Source of the DNA: Actinomycetospora sp.
Lineage (GTDB): Bacteria > Actinomycetota > Actinomycetes > Mycobacteriales > Pseudonocardiaceae
Direction: 5' to 3'
Assembly: GCA_025925615.1 (NCBI GenBank)
Contig: JAICLN010000006.1
Coordinates: 1 to 25,269, forward strand
Length of the DNA stretch: 25,269 nucleotides
Part shown: piece by piece, positions 22,610 to 25,269 of the stretch
Numbering within the stretch: position 1 is the first letter of the stretch
Layout of the letters: each line of letters starts with the position of its first letter
The notes under the pieces: model-generated
Databases searched by the model: none
Seen by the model: only the letters and a program-made list of their open reading frames with translations
What the model was told of the DNA's origin: nothing
Program-made: the position numbers and the translations under genes

Positions 22610-22828
22610 ATGAGCGAGCGCATCACGGTGAGCTTCGACGAGTCGGTGGCCAGGCGGGTGCGGCAGTGTGGGGAGCGGACTCGTGGCGGAGCTTCGGGCT
22701 ACCTCGAGCGCCTGGTCCGCCAGGACGAGTTGCGTGAAGCCCTGAAGGCCCATGGCCGGTGGTTTGCATCGCATCCGGGCTACGAGGCCGATGCCCGGGA
22801 CGAGGCCGCTGCCGCTGCCGATGCGTAG
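22610..22828 (+). CDS. Ribbon-helix-helix antitoxin (MazE/CopG-like)
   Basis: 72 residues. 'MSERITVSFDESVARRVRQCGERTRGGASGYLERLVRQDELREAL': a short beta strand (ITVSF) followed by two helices, the ribbon-helix-helix fold of DNA-binding antitoxins of actinobacterial MazEF modules. The C-terminal acidic/Ala-rich tail (YEADARDEAAAAADA) is the part expected to bind the toxin. Its last 8 nt overlap the toxin gene, ensuring coupled translation with the antitoxin first. The start ATG is supported by a -10 box 7 nt upstream. Confidence 0.82.
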   Translation: MSERITVSFDESVARRVRQCGERTRGGASGYLERLVRQDELREALKAHGRWFASHPGYEADARDEAAAAADA

Positions 22829-23123
22829 GGGCGAGGTCTGGCAGTACAGCGGACTCCTCGGCCGACGGGGTCAGTCGGACAAGCGGCTGGTGGTCTCTGC
22901 TGATCTCCTCAACGAGAGCGAGGACGTCGCCACCTGCTACGCCCTCCACGTGGTGGGCTCCGATCCCCAGTCGTTGCTGGCCGTCGAGACCCCGTGGGGA
23001 TGGGCGTCGGTGCTCCTGCTCGATCGACCGCCGCGGTCGATGCTCACCGAGCGGCTCGGGGAGGCGACCCCGGAGCAGATGGACGCGATCGACAACGCTC
23101 TCCGCGCCGTTCTGGAGCTCTGA
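22821..23123 (+). CDS. MazF/PemK-like toxin endoribonuclease
   Basis: 100 residues, usual size for MazF. Starts MRRGEVWQYSGLLGRRGQSDKRLVVVSADLL-like: 'RRGEVW' is the hallmark first strand, 'KRLVVSADLLNE' matches the 'RPVLVVS' strand, and the C-terminus 'LGEATPEQMDAIDNALRAVLEL' matches the last helix of the family. Toxins of this type cleave mRNA or tRNA at short motifs and are held inactive by the partner antitoxin. The ATG at 22821 lies inside the antitoxin stop region (8-nt overlap). The 'G.R' residues of the RNA-cleaving loop are only partly visible, so activity is not certain. Confidence 0.8.
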   Translation: MRRGEVWQYSGLLGRRGQSDKRLVVSADLLNESEDVATCYALHVVGSDPQSLLAVETPWGWASVLLLDRPPRSMLTERLGEATPEQMDAIDNALRAVLEL

Positions 23124-23163
23124 GTGCCTCGGTAGAGGTGGAGTCGGCCTGCGAAGCTGGTGG

Positions 23164-23859
23164 TCACCGACGACGGGCCGCTCGGCGCCCGGTACGTCCT
23201 CTCTTCGCGGGGGCGGGGACGCCCGGTGGCGGGCTGTCTGGACGGCGGGGGGTGCGGGAACTGTTGGCCGTGCGTCCGCGGACGATTCCGATGAACTCCT
23301 CCATCAGCTCGGTGTTCTCCGCGTCCGGCCAGGTGAGGACGACGCTGGACTGCGGCGCGTCGGTCACCGGTCGCTGGGCGAGGTCCCGGCGGTGGTGCAG
23401 ACGCGCCAGCGATTGGGGGAGGACCAGCAGGCCGACGCCTGCGGCGACGAGCTCGATGGCCTCGGCCGTCGTCGTGGGGTCGAACGTCGCGGCGTGGCCG
23501 GGGAGGGCTCCCGGCCAGGGGAGGGTGTCGTCCTGCGGGCGGAGGACGATCTCGTCGGCCAGATCGTCGAGCCCTGCGTCGTCGACCGCCGTGAGAACGT
23601 GCTCCGTCGGCACGACGACGACGGTGGTCTCGGTGTAGAGCGGGATCGCGTGCAGCCTGGTCCGGTCTATCGGCAGCCGCACCACGCCGGCGTCCACCGC
23701 GCCGGACCGGACCTGATCCACCACCTCGGCCGTGGCCGCGCCGAGGAGCTCGAGGGGGACGTCGGGACGACGCTCGGCCCAGATCCGTGCCCACTTGCCC
23801 GGTGTGGCCCCCGGGACGTAGCCGAGCCGGAAGGACGCGGACTCGCCGGGCTCGGTCAC
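23164..23859 (-). CDS. LysR substrate-binding-domain protein lacking the DNA-binding domain
   Basis: 231 residues. 'FRLGYVPGATPGKWARIWAERRPDVPLELL' followed by 'VRSGAVDAGVVRLPID', 'HAIPLYTETTVVVVPTEHVL', and 'AAGVGLLVLPQSLARLHHRRDL' is a LysR-type periplasmic-like effector-binding domain. No helix-turn-helix precedes it; the GTG at 23857-23859 starts right at the domain, with TAGCCT ending 6 nt upstream (leaderless). The C-terminal 30 residues are a basic, Pro/Arg-rich tail. Such HTH-less LysR-domain proteins paired with DUF5997 recur in actinobacteria (recollection); a sensory or regulatory role without direct DNA binding is inferred. Confidence 0.8.
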   Translation of the reverse strand: MTEPGESASFRLGYVPGATPGKWARIWAERRPDVPLELLGAATAEVVDQVRSGAVDAGVVRLPIDRTRLHAIPLYTETTVVVVPTEHVLTAVDDAGLDDLADEIVLRPQDDTLPWPGALPGHAATFDPTTTAEAIELVAAGVGLLVLPQSLARLHHRRDLAQRPVTDAPQSSVVLTWPDAENTELMEEFIGIVRGRTANSSRTPRRPDSPPPGVPAPAKRGRTGRRAARRR

Positions 23860-23865
23860 GGGCTC

Positions 23866-23896
23866 AGGCTATCGGCGGATGAAGCCCCGATAATCT
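23866..23896. promoter_or_regulatory. Divergent leaderless promoters of the LysR-domain and DUF5997 genes
   Basis: Minus-strand TAGCCT (complement of 23866-23871) ends 6 nt before the GTG ending at 23859. Plus-strand TAATCT (23891-23896) ends 6 nt before the ATG at 23903. The two -10 boxes are 19 bp apart and the whole divergent intergenic region is only 43 bp. Confidence 0.6.
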
Positions 23897-23902
23897 GTGC
23901 CG

Positions 23903-24292
23903 ATGACGCGGCAGAGGGCGACGCAGACGATGAAGCCCGCGACGGCGGCGAAGAAGCTGGGCGTGCACCTCGACGCGACGCCCGCCGAGTTCCGCGACGG
24001 CGTGGTTTCTCGTGACGAGCTCGACTCCCTGCAGGCCGACCCGCCCGCGTGGCTGCGCGAGCTGCGGCGCGACGGTCCGCACCCGCGGCCCGTCGTCGCG
24101 GACAGGCTCGGTGTGTCGATCTCCGGGCTGGCCCGGGCCGAGATCACCGAGCCGCTGACCACCGCCCAGATCGCGGCGTTGAAGGAAGAACAGCCGGAGT
24201 GGCTGCGCCGCGAGCGGAACCTCCGCGCCGAGGTGCAGCGTGAGGAGGCCCGACTGCGCGCCGAGCGGTCGGGCGACGGGAGCACCCGGTAG
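23903..24292 (+). CDS. DUF5997 family protein
   Basis: 129 residues. 'QTMKPATAAKKLGVHLDATPAEFRDGVVSRDELDSLQADPPAWLRELRRDGPHPRPVVADRLGVSISGLARAEITEPLTTAQIAALKEEQPEWLRRER' matches the DUF5997 family, conserved in actinobacteria; the function is unknown. The basic N-terminus and short helical units (possible helix-turn-helix at VVADRLGVSISGLARAEI, about residues 70-90) make nucleic-acid binding plausible; this is inference. It is divergent from the LysR-domain gene and together they could make a sensor/DNA-binder pair. The C-terminus is a charged helix. Confidence 0.85.
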   Translation: MTRQRATQTMKPATAAKKLGVHLDATPAEFRDGVVSRDELDSLQADPPAWLRELRRDGPHPRPVVADRLGVSISGLARAEITEPLTTAQIAALKEEQPEWLRRERNLRAEVQREEARLRAERSGDGSTR

Positions 24293-24298
24293 GCGACC

Positions 24299-24339
24299 GT
24301 TCGGGGTGTGCTGTGGGCTGACCATCACGAACCCCGAAC
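24299..24339 (+). terminator. Inverted repeat after DUF5997
   Basis: GTTCGGGGT (24299-24307) and ACCCCGAAC (24331-24339) are a perfect 9-bp inverted pair with a 23-nt loop that can itself pair in part. It begins 7 nt after the stop codon, so a terminator is likely; there is no T tract. Confidence 0.4.
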
Positions 24340-24756
24340 CCGGTGGGCAGGATTCTGGTCATCCGTGGTGGCCTGCCACATGATCGACTGGGAGCGATCT
24401 TGTGCGATGAGCACCCTTCGGCTGCCTGGGCGTGACGTGAGCGGTCCCTAAGACGGTCCCTGTGCCGGCTCCGGGGCTGTGGTCGGCTTGCCTCTCGTCG
24501 ACCTCACCGACCTTTCGAGGGTCCCTCCCGCTGGGGCCGGTCCGCGCCCCGGCGGTTCCTGGCGGCGCGCCCCGGATCACCTCGCGACGACCGGCGATGG
24601 CCGGTGCCAAGGTCCACCAGGGTGTGCAGCCGCCCAACGCGATCGATGGTCTCCACGGTGGTATCGCGATGAGCCCTCCTGTCGCGGTAGCGAGGGCGTG
24701 AGCGATTGTGGAGCGGCCGTCGCGTCCGAAGCGGAGACTGCAGGTGTGGTCGTCCG
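24340..24756. other. 417-bp stretch without a supported gene
   Basis: Frames on both strands are open for 60-90 codons but none has a start context or a recognisable domain. An 8-bp direct repeat CGGTCCCT (24442-24449 and 24454-24461) separated by AAGA is the only local structure I see. Possibly decayed mobile-element sequence. Confidence 0.4.
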
Positions 24757-25017
24757 CTAGTCGGGCCGGTCGAGCGCGCGTACGGGCAGGTCCCGCATCT
24801 CGGCCAGATTCTCTTCGATCGACCTCACTCGCGCGTTCGTGTCGCGCTGGCCGTCGGCAAGCTGGCGCTGTCCGTCAACGAGAAGGCGTAGCTGCTCGGT
24901 GTACTCGCGTTGGTTCTCCCCAAGCGCGTTGACGGCTGCCAGCACCGCCCGATAGTCCGCTCGCTCGGCCTCGAGCGCGGCGAGCCGGGCTTCGATTTCG
25001 GCCAAGGTGGCAGGCAT
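24757..25017 (-). CDS. Small coiled-coil protein of unknown function
   Basis: 86 residues from the ATG at 25015-25017. 'PATLAEIEARLAALEAERADYRAVLAAVNALGENQREYTEQLRLLVDGQRQLADGQRDTNARVRSIEENLAEM' is almost wholly helical with Leu/Ile at heptad positions. The repeated 'DGQRxLADGQRDT' gives a seven-residue periodicity, so a parallel or antiparallel coiled coil is expected. No family recognised. TAGCGT (complement of 25025-25030) ends exactly 7 nt before the ATG, supporting this start and a leaderless message over longer open frames reaching 25185. Confidence 0.65.
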   Translation of the reverse strand: MPATLAEIEARLAALEAERADYRAVLAAVNALGENQREYTEQLRLLVDGQRQLADGQRDTNARVRSIEENLAEMRDLPVRALDRPD

Positions 25018-25127
25018 GCACAGAACGCTACCGTGGACGGGCCGATCCTCCGTTGGCGACGACGACGCCCGAGCCAAGGACGAGTCGGTGACATCGAGGG
25101 CCGGGCCGTGCCGCCGTTCTCGTCGGC

Positions 25128-25269
25128 GAGCTCGCGGCGCACAGGGGCGGGGGTCTCGAGCTTGGCGCGCTTCTGGTCCCCGCACCGTCCCGCGCCGATC
25201 GGCGCGGGACGGTGCGGGGACCAGAAGCGCGCCAAGCTCGAGACCCCCGCCCCTGTGCGCCGCGAGCTC
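25128..25269. repeat. Perfect 142-bp palindrome at the end of the sequence
   Basis: The arms 25128-25198 and 25199-25269 are exact reverse complements with no spacer; the centre is GA|TC within GCCGATCGGC. It runs to the last base. The left arm reads, on the minus strand, as a coding-like segment ('GDQKRAKLETPAPVRRELADENG'). A sequence-end fold-back artefact is the first explanation; a real inverted duplication or hairpin end is the alternative. Confidence 0.95.

Noticed and set aside
20176..22737. An 853-codon open frame on the plus strand
   Set aside because: Shadow of the MFS gene and the TetR gene; composition (Asp/Gly/Arg-rich, no hydrophobic core) is not protein-like.
24359..24637. A 92-codon minus-strand frame as a transposase fragment
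   Set aside because: I looked for IS110, IS256 and IS481 motifs and found no convincing match, and the start has no support.
1..25269. CRISPR array or phage-defence island
   Set aside because: No regularly spaced direct repeats and no cas-like, restriction or nuclease gene clusters were seen apart from the MazF-type pair.
25128..25269. Linear-chromosome telomere of the Streptomyces type
   Set aside because: Those ends consist of several short palindromes in non-coding DNA, not one spacerless palindrome in coding-like sequence.

Overview
The window is very GC-rich, and the third codon position of its clear genes is almost always G or C. Gene content points to a high-GC actinobacterium, most likely of the Pseudonocardiales (inference): a topoisomerase I with a Lys/Ala/Ser/Thr-rich tail instead of zinc fingers, a HolB-type delta prime subunit, a DUF3558 lipoprotein, a DUF5997 gene beside a LysR-like substrate-binding protein, and many start codons placed 6-7 nt after a TANNNT box, as expected for leaderless actinobacterial mRNAs.

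Layout. 1-6.2 kb is core: the 3' part of topA, three small genes, holB, a degenerate patch, and a two-gene unit (small secretion-associated-like protein plus DUF3558 lipoprotein). 6.2-10.5 kb is metabolic and regulatory: a duplicated ybaK tail with hairpins, ybaK and a nitrilase in one operon, a divergent arylamine N-acetyltransferase whose -10 box overlaps that of the nitrilase, an SDR plus SigG-like sigma factor operon, and a tRNA-Thr(CGT) with a strong terminator.

10.5-16.6 kb is an eroded accessory zone: a tyrosine-integrase stub beside the tRNA, an IS982-type transposase relic, a DUF4396 fragment, an IS3 orfA relic abutting a frameshifted O-methyltransferase fragment, a sigma-factor C-terminal fragment and a possible insertion-sequence end. 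Intact genes among these are a DUF4386-like membrane protein, a VOC protein, a TetR - glycosyltransferase unit (formerly continuing into the methyltransferase) and an acetate-transporter family protein. A DUF1275 protein follows.

17.4-22.3 kb is the clearest functional unit: a quinate/shikimate catabolic operon (MHS-type transporter, NAD-type quinate/shikimate dehydrogenase, two-domain 3-dehydroshikimate dehydratase) in which consecutive genes overlap by 4 nt, with a divergent TetR gene and a candidate operator between. The expected product is protocatechuate. The dehydratase metal ligands are all present, whereas its C-terminal dioxygenase-like domain seems to have lost two of three iron ligands. 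No 3-dehydroquinate dehydratase is seen in the window.

22.6-25.3 kb holds an overlapping ribbon-helix-helix/MazF-type toxin-antitoxin pair, a divergent LysR-domain/DUF5997 pair, a short coiled-coil protein, and a perfect 142-bp palindrome running exactly to the last base, best read first as a contig-end fold-back artefact. I did not find an unmistakably new system. The strongest leads are the shared divergent -10 box, the degenerate dioxygenase domain, the ybaK tail duplication and the terminal palindrome.
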